Shown piece by piece: positions 38,690 to 46,889 of a stretch of 64,000 bases of DNA (the first letter of the stretch is position 1; every line of letters begins with the position of its first letter). The position numbers were made by a program, and so were the translations under genes. This DNA is from Methanogenium organophilum (GTDB taxonomy: Archaea > Halobacteriota > Methanomicrobia > Methanomicrobiales > Methanomicrobiaceae), in the NCBI RefSeq assembly GCF_026684035.1, contig NZ_CP113361.1, forward strand, positions 1,178,001 to 1,242,000, written 5' to 3'. A model generated the notes under the pieces. The model had not been told where the DNA came from, did no database searches, and saw nothing but the letters and a program-made list of their open reading frames with translations.

Positions 38690-40828
38690 TTGACCATTAT
38701 CGCAGCGCTTGCTATCGGGATTGTTGTCTTTTGTGTTTTCTCATATTTCTCTGCCATTGAGAACATTGAGTATGCCTTTCAGGAAAAACAGCAGGCAGCA
38801 GAGAAACAGATCGCTGTCTCTTCAAATCTGATTGACCGGGGTAATCGTATCTATGAGGCCACATTCGACGGCCAGCTGAAAAACGGTCTGGAAAAGTTTC
38901 GGGATGTGTATATGGCATCCGGTAGCAATCCTGCGGCAATCGACCTATTTTCCCTGAAAGATGAGATGGAACAGTATGCTACAGCGGAGGTGGACCTTTA
39001 TATTGTCAATTCGGCCGGTGTGATAGAGTATACTACCTATGCACCGGACATGGGGGTTGATTTCAGCAAAATCCCGTTATTCTTCCAGGAATTCACTCGA
39101 ATACGGCAGGGAGATATCTTTGTGCCGGACCGCAGCGGCAGCGGGGTGGACCATACAAGAGTGCTGCGCAAGTTTGCCTATTTGCCGACACCAGACCACG
39201 ACTATGTTCTTGAGATGAGCCTGAATATGGAGGAAATGCCACATGAGCAGCGTATCTTCACGTACGATGAAATTATTGCCGACCTTGCCGATGCTCATCC
39301 CGTGGTAACCAATATCCGGTTTTATGCTTCATCATTCGGGCCGTTTAACATAAACACCGGTATCGGAGAGACCGGTGCGGATGATGCGACCATTGCCATC
39401 CTGCGCCAGGTACGGGATACGGGCGAACCTGTGGTTGTTTCTGACAGGGACAACCAGACAGAGACACGCTATATCAGCGTTGACATTGAGGATACCACCT
39501 CACCGGTCCGTTCCCTCATGGACTTCTATGCGGAGGTGAAGTATACGACGGAGTCACGGGATATGGCAGCCGCCCAGGCTCTTGTCACGTACGGTATCAT
39601 AATGCTGCTCGGACTTGCAATTGCCGCTTTGACTGGCATTCTTGTGTCCCGTCGTATCTCCCAGCCGGTCACCAGGATGGTGGATGACATTGATATCATC
39701 GCCGGCGGGGATCTGGATCATGAAATTCGCTCGGCACGAATTCCGGAACTCTCGAAAATTGCCGACAGCACCACGATTCTTGTTACCGAATTAAAGGAGA
39801 GGATCGATGAAATTGACCGGAAAAACCGGGAACTTGCTCTGTCTGAAGGAGAAAAAACCCTGATATTAAATGCTGTCGCAGAGTCTGTCTTCTATCTTGA
39901 TACCGACTATCATATCATCTGGGCGAATGCCGCCGGCCGGCGGATCACGGATGGAATAGACGGGATACCGGAAGGGTGTCTGTGTTATACCGTTGTCCAC
40001 GGTGAAGAGCAGCCCTGTGACGGCTGTCCGATACCTGAGGCACTCGTGAGGAGGCGCCCCGTGCAGGGTACGGTTATTGCCGCTGATGGTACCATCACCG
40101 AAGTGACGGCAAGCCCGGTACTCAATGACGGTGGGGTACCCATTGGAATTGTTACGACCGCTCTGGACGTTACGGATCGTGAGGCCGCTGCTGAGGCTCT
40201 GCGTACCAGTGAAAAGCAGTACAGGGACCTCTTTACCAGTATGAACACCGGTTTTGCTCTCATCAGGAGATATGAGGGTGGTGATATCCGGTTCCTCACA
40301 GTAAATCCGGCGTTTGCAGAGATCACAGAGATCTGTTCTGAAGATGTGTCCAACAGTCTGGTCGAAGACATTCTGCCCGGGGGAGGAAAGATGGGGGAGG
40401 AGATTCTGCAGCGTATCAATGAAGACCGTGCTGAAGAACCCGTAGAATTCCACTCCGATATCCTGGGAAAAGACCTGAGGATTGCCGCCTTTGCTACCGG
40501 AAAAGAGAATGAGGCAGGTGTTCTTTTGGAGGATATCACCGGTATTGTTGAACTCAGACGGCAGCAGTGTGAGACACTGGAGCAGATAGAACAAAACCTG
40601 GAGCATCTGGCCATACTTAATGATGAAATCCGTAATCCGCTGATGGTGATCCTTGGGTATACGGAACTTGACGAGGGAATCTACGCCGATAGGATCTACG
40701 AACAGATTGCCACTATCAATGAACTGGTCCGGCGACTGGATCAGCGCTGGCTGGAGTCGGAGAAGGTCCGGGAATTCCTGCGCAAACACCATGACTGGAA
40801 ACCGGATCGCTCCGATGATGAATCCTGA
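38690..40828 (+). CDS. Cache-HAMP-PAS sensor with incomplete, probably inactive kinase
   Basis: 712 residues from a TTG with AGGA 8 nt upstream. No ATG is in frame before it (an ATG at 38643 is out of frame), so the exact N-terminus is unsure. Membrane helix 1-20, Cache-like sensor 25-290 with YLPTPDHDY at 164-172, second helix 300-320, HAMP to 375, PAS about 390-500 with four clustered Cys (430, 432, 443, 446), and a second PAS about 505-622. The end is only an H-box helix pair: LNDEIRNPL at 643-651, where the phospho-acceptor His of the usual LNHEIRNPL is Asp645. There is no ATPase domain. It probably senses without phosphorylating. Confidence 0.85.
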   Translation: MTIIAALAIGIVVFCVFSYFSAIENIEYAFQEKQQAAEKQIAVSSNLIDRGNRIYEATFDGQLKNGLEKFRDVYMASGSNPAAIDLFSLKDEMEQYATAEVDLYIVNSAGVIEYTTYAPDMGVDFSKIPLFFQEFTRIRQGDIFVPDRSGSGVDHTRVLRKFAYLPTPDHDYVLEMSLNMEEMPHEQRIFTYDEIIADLADAHPVVTNIRFYASSFGPFNINTGIGETGADDATIAILRQVRDTGEPVVVSDRDNQTETRYISVDIEDTTSPVRSLMDFYAEVKYTTESRDMAAAQALVTYGIIMLLGLAIAALTGILVSRRISQPVTRMVDDIDIIAGGDLDHEIRSARIPELSKIADSTTILVTELKERIDEIDRKNRELALSEGEKTLILNAVAESVFYLDTDYHIIWANAAGRRITDGIDGIPEGCLCYTVVHGEEQPCDGCPIPEALVRRRPVQGTVIAADGTITEVTASPVLNDGGVPIGIVTTALDVTDREAAAEALRTSEKQYRDLFTSMNTGFALIRRYEGGDIRFLTVNPAFAEITEICSEDVSNSLVEDILPGGGKMGEEILQRINEDRAEEPVEFHSDILGKDLRIAAFATGKENEAGVLLEDITGIVELRRQQCETLEQIEQNLEHLAILNDEIRNPLMVILGYTELDEGIYADRIYEQIATINELVRRLDQRWLESEKVREFLRKHHDWKPDRSDDES

Positions 40829-40946
40829 TTTTTTCATTATGTCCGGTGATATTGTCCGGTCGTTGAGGTACTGAACGTTCCTCCCGGCTGACCGGCCGGA
40901 GACCGGGACGAAGGTGGCAGAAAATATATGATGAGGTCCTGCTCAG

Positions 40947-41417
40947 TTAAAAAAAGACATCAGAGTAGGTGCCGACCACGGTTATCTCTGGAGGGGTGCC
41001 GTTTTCGAGCAGAGCATAGGTTTCTTCTCCCACTGTGAGGGTGGTGCTGTTTGTGAAGGTCCTCTCCTCTTTTGAGCCGATACGGCCGACCGGAAAGATG
41101 AGTTCTGTCTGCTGCCATTCAGGGGCATTGGAAGGTGTCTTCACGTAGACTGCGACAATCGTGTTGTCTGCTGTAGCTGTTCCGATATTTCTCACCATCA
41201 GAACAACGGTATAGGTTGCGGTGAGGTTTGCAGAGTCTGCAGAGGTGAGTGTCACCTCTGTTCCGTAGGTGAGAGAGGGGGCACCGGGTTCGCCGAAGAT
41301 GGCCAGCAGTATCAGAAAACTGGCGATGATGATCAGGGGGATATACCATTTCATCTGCTTCCATGTTGGGAAGAGGATCGTTATGGGTGTTGCGGTGGGC
41401 TTGTTCCCGCCACCCAT
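40947..41417 (-). CDS. Membrane-anchored protein with CARDB-like domain, unknown function
   Basis: 156 residues. One membrane helix at about 24-42 follows a short N-terminal segment; the rest is an Ig-like beta domain (VVLMVRNIGTATADNTIVAVYV), oriented outside the cell. It is divergent from the cyclophilin gene. I do not recognise a specific family. Confidence 0.7.
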   Translation of the reverse strand: MGGGNKPTATPITILFPTWKQMKWYIPLIIIASFLILLAIFGEPGAPSLTYGTEVTLTSADSANLTATYTVVLMVRNIGTATADNTIVAVYVKTPSNAPEWQQTELIFPVGRIGSKEERTFTNSTTLTVGEETYALLENGTPPEITVVGTYSDVFF

Positions 41418-41501
41418 GATTATTTATCTGTCCGGTACAAAATGACTGAGAATACAGGTGCATTATACACCGTGCCTGCATAGCAAAAGGAGATATGCCT
41501 G

Positions 41502-41981
41502 ATGCCAACAAGAGTGAAATTAGAAACCACCAAGGGAGACATCATCATTGAACTCTATGATGATATGCCAATCACTGCAGGAAACTTTAAAAAACTCGTC
41601 GAGGAGGGATTCTACGATGGGATCATCTTCCACCGGGTGATCCGGAACTTTATGATCCAGGGTGGCTGTCCAAAGGGAACCGGCACAGGCGGGCCCGGCT
41701 ACACGATCAAAGATGAGTTTGTCAGGGGGCACTCAAACGCCCGGGGCACCATCTCAATGGCCAACACCGGCCAGCCGAACAGCGGTGGTTCCCAGTTCTT
41801 CATAAATCTCGTGAACAACAAGTTCCTCGACTTTGATGACCGCCAGACTCCGTCCAAACATCCCGTCTTTGGTGAAGTGGTGGAGGGCATGGATGTTGTC
41901 GACGCCATTGCACTCTCCCGCATCGACAGGAATGACCGGCCGGTAGAGGACGTTGTCATCACCAAGGCAACAATTCTCTAA
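41502..41981 (+). CDS. Peptidyl-prolyl cis-trans isomerase, cyclophilin type
   Basis: 159 residues, no signal peptide, so cytoplasmic. Typical core: FHRVIRNFMIQGG near 46-58 (catalytic Arg), GTISMANTGQPNSGGSQFFI near 87-106 and HPVFGEVVEGMDVV. It speeds proline isomerisation in folding proteins. AGGAGAT lies about 10 nt before the ATG. Confidence 0.95.
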   Translation: MPTRVKLETTKGDIIIELYDDMPITAGNFKKLVEEGFYDGIIFHRVIRNFMIQGGCPKGTGTGGPGYTIKDEFVRGHSNARGTISMANTGQPNSGGSQFFINLVNNKFLDFDDRQTPSKHPVFGEVVEGMDVVDAIALSRIDRNDRPVEDVVITKATIL

Positions 41982-41992
41982 ATATTTCTTTT

Positions 41993-42556
41993 TTACTCGT
42001 TTTGTCTTCTGAGTGCATATACACATCCGAGGGCACTGATGCCAGCTGCAGCGATCGCTGTCATGGCACCTGCAGGTGATGTGGTCGGTGTGGGAGAATC
42101 TGTAGGGGTGACCGTCGTAACCGGGGTGGCGACAGGTGATGGCAGGGAGGTGGTGTCGGGAGTGGCAGATACCACCGTCTCCGGTGGAGCGGTGACCGTA
42201 AAGGTCTGCATCAGCACCGCTGAGGAGCCGTACGGGTACTCCGCCGATTTGGAAAGCTGAATTTTATACATCGCAGGCTGAAATCCGGTGGTGTCAATGG
42301 TAAATCCCCAAGTCCCGTCTTCGGCAGTGGTGAAAGAGTAGCGGCCTGCCTCTTTTGGAAGATAGTTCGGGACTTCGCGGTAGAGGATTGCTTCGTCCGT
42401 GTATCCGGAGGGGATATTACTGGTTCCGCTGATGGTCACGACGCCTCCCGGCATCGTCTCGGCGGGCTCTGCGGTAAATGCGATCGCATATCCGGCAGCA
42501 GTTCCCGTGAGAAGTGCGCAGCAGGTAGCAAGCATGCAGTACTGCAGGAGTTTCAT
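41993..42556 (-). CDS. Surface protein with C-terminal membrane anchor, paralogue of next gene
   Basis: 187 residues: signal peptide (to about 22), one beta-sandwich domain (about 25-120; GTSNIPSGYTDEAILYREVPNYLP), a Thr/Pro/Ser stalk, and a final helix followed by RRQNE. The domain matches the first domain of the 42553-43356 protein (both have GTS.xPxG and YPxGSS). The start overlaps that gene by 4 nt. Function unknown; likely exposed on the S-layer side. Confidence 0.8.
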   Translation of the reverse strand: MKLLQYCMLATCCALLTGTAAGYAIAFTAEPAETMPGGVVTISGTSNIPSGYTDEAILYREVPNYLPKEAGRYSFTTAEDGTWGFTIDTTGFQPAMYKIQLSKSAEYPYGSSAVLMQTFTVTAPPETVVSATPDTTSLPSPVATPVTTVTPTDSPTPTTSPAGAMTAIAAAGISALGCVYALRRQNE

Positions 42557-43356
42557 GACTGCATGTCCCTCCTTTGACGGAGGCCGTATCCTGCACAGAA
42601 CACACCGGCAAGGAGCCCTGCGAGTGGTGCCGGTGTTGACGGTGTGGGTGTTGTGCCGGTTTCCCCTGCAGGAGGTACGGGTGTCACGGGGGGTACCGGC
42701 GTAATCGCCGGGGCGGGGAGCACGGTCACCTCTCCTGAGGTCAGAAAACCCTTGTCATCGGAATAGCGTATGGTATAGGTTCCCGGGCCGGGTACTGCAT
42801 ACCTGAGGGAAAAGGAGCCGTCTGCTGCAACCGAAACAGGAACTATTCCGCTGATGTCCTGTCCGGAGGCGTCAGAGATATCGATGAGAATGTGGCCGCC
42901 ATCGGGTGAATGGGCAACGCCTGAGATGGTGATGTCCCCTTCCCAGTACTGGGTCGCAGGGGTTGTCACCACACAGTCCTGCGACCGGTCTATCACCTCG
43001 ACAAAACGGTAGGTGACCGAGGATGAACCGAGGGGATAATTGTCGTTTTGTGCGATTTCCAGTTTATATGTAGTCGCCATCCATCCGTCTGTGTCGAAGG
43101 TGACTGTCCAGGCACCGTCCGGGCCGGCGGTAAATACCTGGTAGTCAACGGATACTGGCATATTTCCGGGCATCGCCCGGTAAGCGATGACGGAACCCTG
43201 AGCACCCGGCGGATAGGTACTGGTTCCTGTCACCAGAATGGGTTCTCCAGCAGCGACCCAGGAAGGGGCATCAAACGATATCAGATACGCTGCGGCCGTT
43301 CCGGAGAGGGCAGCAACTGCCGCCAGGCAGGCCAGAAATACAAAGGATAGTCTCAT
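42553..43356 (-). CDS. Surface protein with two beta domains and C-terminal anchor
   Basis: 267 residues: signal peptide, a first beta domain (about 25-125) shared with the downstream paralogue, a second Ig-like domain (about 128-215), a Pro/Thr stalk and a terminal helix ending LRQRRDMQS. It is the first gene of an overlapping pair produced by duplication. It lies next to the cobalt transporter operon, but no link in function is evident. Confidence 0.8.
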   Translation of the reverse strand: MRLSFVFLACLAAVAALSGTAAAYLISFDAPSWVAAGEPILVTGTSTYPPGAQGSVIAYRAMPGNMPVSVDYQVFTAGPDGAWTVTFDTDGWMATTYKLEIAQNDNYPLGSSSVTYRFVEVIDRSQDCVVTTPATQYWEGDITISGVAHSPDGGHILIDISDASGQDISGIVPVSVAADGSFSLRYAVPGPGTYTIRYSDDKGFLTSGEVTVLPAPAITPVPPVTPVPPAGETGTTPTPSTPAPLAGLLAGVFCAGYGLRQRRDMQS

Positions 43357-43426
43357 GTCTCAGTCACCGTTTATGATATATCTGAAATGAGGGATGATGG
43401 GAGATAACCCTTTCTTCCGGAAGGAT

Positions 43427-44245
43427 TCAGGCCCAAAAGAGGAATATACCAAGGGATGCCGCACAAAAAATGATGATCATTGATGCAGTAAGGGCATATT
43501 CCCTGGGAGCAAGGCTCTTTTTTTCCAGATGCTCATAGGCATCCTTTCCATACCCCCTGCAGAGCATCGCCGTGTAGGTCCGTTCGCCCTGTTCGTAACT
43601 GCGCAGAAACATGGTTCCGATGGTGTACGCGAGAATCCTCATCCGGTACCGGTAGGGAAGGTTCCGTGAGAAGGCGTTGAAGTGCCGGACAGCGAGGGCG
43701 TTGTTGATCTCTGCGTACATCTCAGCAAAGACGAAGAGATACCGGATCATCATCCCCAGTGAGAGGGCCATGACAGACGGAAGTCCCAGGCGCCGTGCTC
43801 CTTTTAGCAGTTCCTCCATGGGAGTGGTGGATGACAGGAGAATTACCCAGATGATACAGGCGGTGAACTTCAGGGCAAGAATGGTCGCAAATTCTACGGA
43901 CTGAGCGTAGATTGAGATGCCAAACGGGAGTGTGACAATTGGGGTGAAGACGTCATAATATGGATTCTCAAAGAAGATCTGGAAGATAATGATGAACATC
44001 CCGAAGGGGAGCGTCATCAGGTACCGCCAGAAAAAGACCCTTGGCGAGAGGCCCGAAAGGCTCCACCAGATGGTAAAGAGGATGAACCAGCAGAGAGCGA
44101 GCGGGTATACCGCAGGAGTATAGGGCATCGCGACCATCGTGATGATGGCGGCAAAGGTGATGAGTATCTTCACCCGTGCATCCAGCAGGTGGACACGACT
44201 GGTGCCCTGCGCGTCACGCTCGATGGTGGCGAGATGTTCGATCAT
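43427..44245 (-). CDS. cbiQ: Cobalt/nickel ECF transporter, transmembrane subunit CbiQ
   Basis: 272 residues, five or six membrane helices. The ECF-T motifs that couple to the ATPase are visible: ALAVRHFNAFSR and YTAMLCRGYGKDAYEH (Ala-Arg-Gly type). It forms the scaffold between CbiM and CbiO. The start overlaps cbiO by 4 nt (ATGA). Confidence 0.94.
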   Translation of the reverse strand: MIEHLATIERDAQGTSRVHLLDARVKILITFAAIITMVAMPYTPAVYPLALCWFILFTIWWSLSGLSPRVFFWRYLMTLPFGMFIIIFQIFFENPYYDVFTPIVTLPFGISIYAQSVEFATILALKFTACIIWVILLSSTTPMEELLKGARRLGLPSVMALSLGMMIRYLFVFAEMYAEINNALAVRHFNAFSRNLPYRYRMRILAYTIGTMFLRSYEQGERTYTAMLCRGYGKDAYEHLEKKSLAPREYALTASMIIIFCAASLGIFLFWA

Positions 44246-45075
44246 GTCTTATCCGCCAGCAACCGGAGGAGTTCAGCCTCCACATCACTATAGGAGGAGC
44301 CGGCATCAATCCGGATGCCGCTCTCCCGGAGTGAACGCAGAAGGCGTGCGAGGATGGGAACATCCAGACGTGCCCCACGGAGGAGATCGTCACGCAGGAA
44401 TATTTCATCAGGTGTTCCTTCACCGGCAATCATGCCGTCCTGCATCACATAGACATAGTCTGCGATCTCGGGCACCAGGTCCACTTGATGGGTTGAGAAG
44501 ATGACAGTCATGCCATAGGTGTCAGGGAGAGTGCGTAGAAACCCGGTGAGTTCGCGTACACCCTGCGGGTCAAGACCGGAAGACGGCTCGTCAAGCACAA
44601 TCACCTGCGGCTCCATTGCGAGGACCCCGGCGATGGCCACCCGTTTCTTCTCTCCACCGGAGAGCTTGTGGGGGGTGCGTTTCCTCAGGTGGTCCGCCTC
44701 CATCAGGCGGAGGGCTTCATCAACCCGGTGTGACACCGTGGCATCATCAAGGCCGAGGTTTACCGGCCCGAATGCGACGTCCTGTTCCACGGTGGGGGAA
44801 AATATCTGGTCGTCAGGGTTCTGGAAGACCATTCCGACAGTTTTTCGCACCTCCCTGAGATTCTTCTTTGTCACTGGTTCTCCATGTACGAGCACCTGTC
44901 CGGAGGTTGGTGTAAGGATGCCGCAGAAATGGCTGAAAAGAGTACTTTTTCCGGCCCCGTTTGAACCGAGGACAGCGATACGTGCGTGCCGGTGGATGTG
45001 CATGTTGACCGAACGCAGCGCATCGATCCCTCCGGGATAGGAATAGGTGAGGTCACGTGTTTCAATGATGTGCAT
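44242..45075 (-). CDS. cbiO: Cobalt/nickel ECF transporter ATPase CbiO
   Basis: 277 residues. Walker A LGSNGAGKST near 35-44, Q-loop VFQNPDDQIF, signature LSGGEKKR near 138, Walker B VIVLDEPSSGLD, switch FSTHQVD. It powers metal uptake with CbiQ and CbiMN. A gap of 187 nt separates it from cbiN upstream. Confidence 0.96.
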   Translation of the reverse strand: MHIIETRDLTYSYPGGIDALRSVNMHIHRHARIAVLGSNGAGKSTLFSHFCGILTPTSGQVLVHGEPVTKKNLREVRKTVGMVFQNPDDQIFSPTVEQDVAFGPVNLGLDDATVSHRVDEALRLMEADHLRKRTPHKLSGGEKKRVAIAGVLAMEPQVIVLDEPSSGLDPQGVRELTGFLRTLPDTYGMTVIFSTHQVDLVPEIADYVYVMQDGMIAGEGTPDEIFLRDDLLRGARLDVPILARLLRSLRESGIRIDAGSSYSDVEAELLRLLADKT

Positions 45076-45262
45076 GGATAGATACCGTAGGAAAATCTCT
45101 GCAGGGATTGGGTATTAAGATTGTCATCATTGTTGTATGGAAAATTGTTGTCCCGTCTCCTCCGGTCCGTGAGGGAAGGGGAGAGAGGAAATATTCTCAT
45201 GTTCCCTGTACGGAGGTGTGGTACATGGTTAGGTGTACGTGTGTCTGATAAAGCGAGAATGT

Positions 45263-45604
45263 TCAGCTCTTTTTTGCGGCGACAATACGGGTTGCAACAA
45301 ATGCCAGCCCGAAGACGATGATAATGCCGGCAAGGACTGCAAAGATTTCTCCGCCCTTTCCGCCATCTTCACCCATGGAGTAGTCAGGGAGGGGTGCCTC
45401 ATATTCGACTGCATCACTCACGCCGACTGCTTCGGGGTCGCCGTCTTCGGGGGAGTCGCCGGTGAGGGTCTTTTCGCCCTGTACATAGAGTGCGGTTGAT
45501 TCCAGACCGTCCGGGTCTCCGGATGCGAGGAAGACGGCAAGACAGCCGATGAGAATCGCAATTACAAGACCACCAATCAAAAATTGTGTATTGGTGATGT
45601 TCAT
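45263..45604 (-). CDS. cbiN: Cobalt/nickel transporter accessory subunit, CbiN/PDGLE type
   Basis: 113 residues with two membrane helices (about 10-28 and 85-105) and the PDGLE motif at about 31-35 (DPDGLES). The loop between is acidic. This small subunit works with CbiM in metal capture. It overlaps cbiM by 4 nt. Confidence 0.9.
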   Translation of the reverse strand: MNITNTQFLIGGLVIAILIGCLAVFLASGDPDGLESTALYVQGEKTLTGDSPEDGDPEAVGVSDAVEYEAPLPDYSMGEDGGKGGEIFAVLAGIIIVFGLAFVATRIVAAKKS

Positions 45605-46245
45605 GCTGCAGCCTCCTGGGGGGTAGATTCCACCAGCATATCGGGGCGTGCCGTTGCGATGAAGTAGATGGCAGCAGCCGTGATGATCCCTTCAATGATG
45701 CCGATTGCGGCATGATAGGTGCCCATTGCAATGAGACCCGGCACGAGTGGGAATGTCCCTGCGATGGCCATCTCAACGGATGCGGCGAGGGCTGCAATGA
45801 AACAGGCCAGCCATGCGGCAACGCCTGCGGATGCATAGCGGTTTAGGCCAACACCATTTAGGGTCTGGTAGCCGTAGAACCCGACAAATCCACCGATGAC
45901 GCCCATATTGAGAATGTTGACGCCCATCGTGGTGAGGCCGCCGTCCCCGAAGATGATCCCCTGGATGATGAGGACCAGTGTCAGGATGAAGACTGCTGCA
46001 TAGGGGGAGCCGAGCACAATTGCTGCAAGTGCACCCCCAACAAGATGGCCGGATGTGCCCATAGCGACCGGCAGGTTAAATGCCTGGATGGCAAATATGC
46101 CGGCTGCGAGAACGGCCACGAGGGGGATTTTATCTTCAGACAATTCATTCTTTGCCCAGCGCAGTGCAAGGACAATAAAGACAAGGGCCACTATCCAGTA
46201 GATGGCACTCTGCCAGAGTGGGAGGAACGCATCAGGTATATGCAT
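45601..46245 (-). CDS. cbiM: Cobalt/nickel transporter substrate-binding membrane subunit CbiM
   Basis: 214 residues, about seven helices. The N-terminus MHIPDAFL is the CbiM/NikM metal-site signature, with His2 as ligand, and GHLVGGALAAIVLGSP is the conserved helix with a further His. CbiM and NikM cannot be told apart with certainty; nickel is also needed in methanogens. It is first in the order cbiM-cbiN-cbiO-cbiQ. Confidence 0.93.
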   Translation of the reverse strand: MHIPDAFLPLWQSAIYWIVALVFIVLALRWAKNELSEDKIPLVAVLAAGIFAIQAFNLPVAMGTSGHLVGGALAAIVLGSPYAAVFILTLVLIIQGIIFGDGGLTTMGVNILNMGVIGGFVGFYGYQTLNGVGLNRYASAGVAAWLACFIAALAASVEMAIAGTFPLVPGLIAMGTYHAAIGIIEGIITAAAIYFIATARPDMLVESTPQEAAA

Positions 46246-46261
46246 GGTAATCCATCCAAGG

Positions 46262-46290
46262 GTATTACTTATTTGTTTATATGTATTACT
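46262..46290 (-). promoter_or_regulatory. cbiM promoter with flanking direct repeats
   Basis: Two identical GTATTACT sequences (46262-46269 and 46283-46290 on the plus strand) are 21 nt apart and flank a TATA-like TTTATAT (46276-46282). The cbiM start is about 17 nt away from the nearer copy, so the message would be leaderless. Two half-sites spaced by two helical turns around the TATA box look like a repressor operator, perhaps for a metal-responsive regulator. Confidence 0.5.
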
Positions 46291-46407
46291 AAATCATCCG
46301 AATGGTAAATTCGTATCACATATTCTGATTTATGCGCATATGGGGAATAAATTGGGGGAGATGAAGAAGAGATTATCTCTTTCTCTTCCAAAACAGTCTG
46401 AGTATTC

Positions 46408-46854
46408 ATGAATCCGCTGTATGATGAACTGGAGGATGCGCTTGGCTACTCCTTTCGGGACCGTACTCTTTTGGCCCGTGCCATGACCCGTCTTGCTGCT
46501 GCAAAAGAAGAGAGTCATGATGACGGTTGGTCAATGGACGCCCTTGCGACACTTGGTGATGCCACAATTGATGTCGTGGTGCTGGAGCACCTCATTGGGG
46601 GAGGAATGGAGAGCAAGGGTGAGCTCTCGCTGACCAAGATGAATATGGTAAATATGACTGTCCTCCGCCAGCTCGCGGAGTCCTTTGATCTGCACCGGTA
46701 TGTGACATGGGGAAAGGGAGAATCCAAGCAGGGGATCTGGCAGTCCGGGCGGGTGCTTGCGGAGTGCATGGAGGCGGTATGCGGAGCTGCATACCTTGAT
46801 GGCGGGATAGCCGCAGTACGCACCATTCTCATGCATCTCGGCTTTTTTGGGTAA
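46408..46854 (+). CDS. RNase III-family endonuclease domain protein
   Basis: 148 residues, one RNase III domain, no double-stranded RNA binding domain. LGYSFRDRTLLARAMT, ALATLGDATID and AECMEAVCGAAYLDGG match the family. Against E. coli RNase III (Glu38, Glu41, Asp45, Asp114, Glu117) it has Asp, Ala, Asp, Glu and Glu. Metal binding is therefore possible but altered at the Glu41 site. A short in-frame peptide ORF (start 46340 or 46361) ends at 46411, overlapping its ATG. Archaea lack a universal RNase III, so the substrate is unknown. Confidence 0.85.
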   Translation: MNPLYDELEDALGYSFRDRTLLARAMTRLAAAKEESHDDGWSMDALATLGDATIDVVVLEHLIGGGMESKGELSLTKMNMVNMTVLRQLAESFDLHRYVTWGKGESKQGIWQSGRVLAECMEAVCGAAYLDGGIAAVRTILMHLGFFG

Positions 46855-46889
46855 CTACAAGCTACAGACGGTGGGAGGAAACACTGCTC

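Noticed and set aside
39866-40837. 323-aa minus-strand frame opposite the kinase-less sensor
   Set aside because: Antisense of PAS and H-box coding sequence; no domain recognised.
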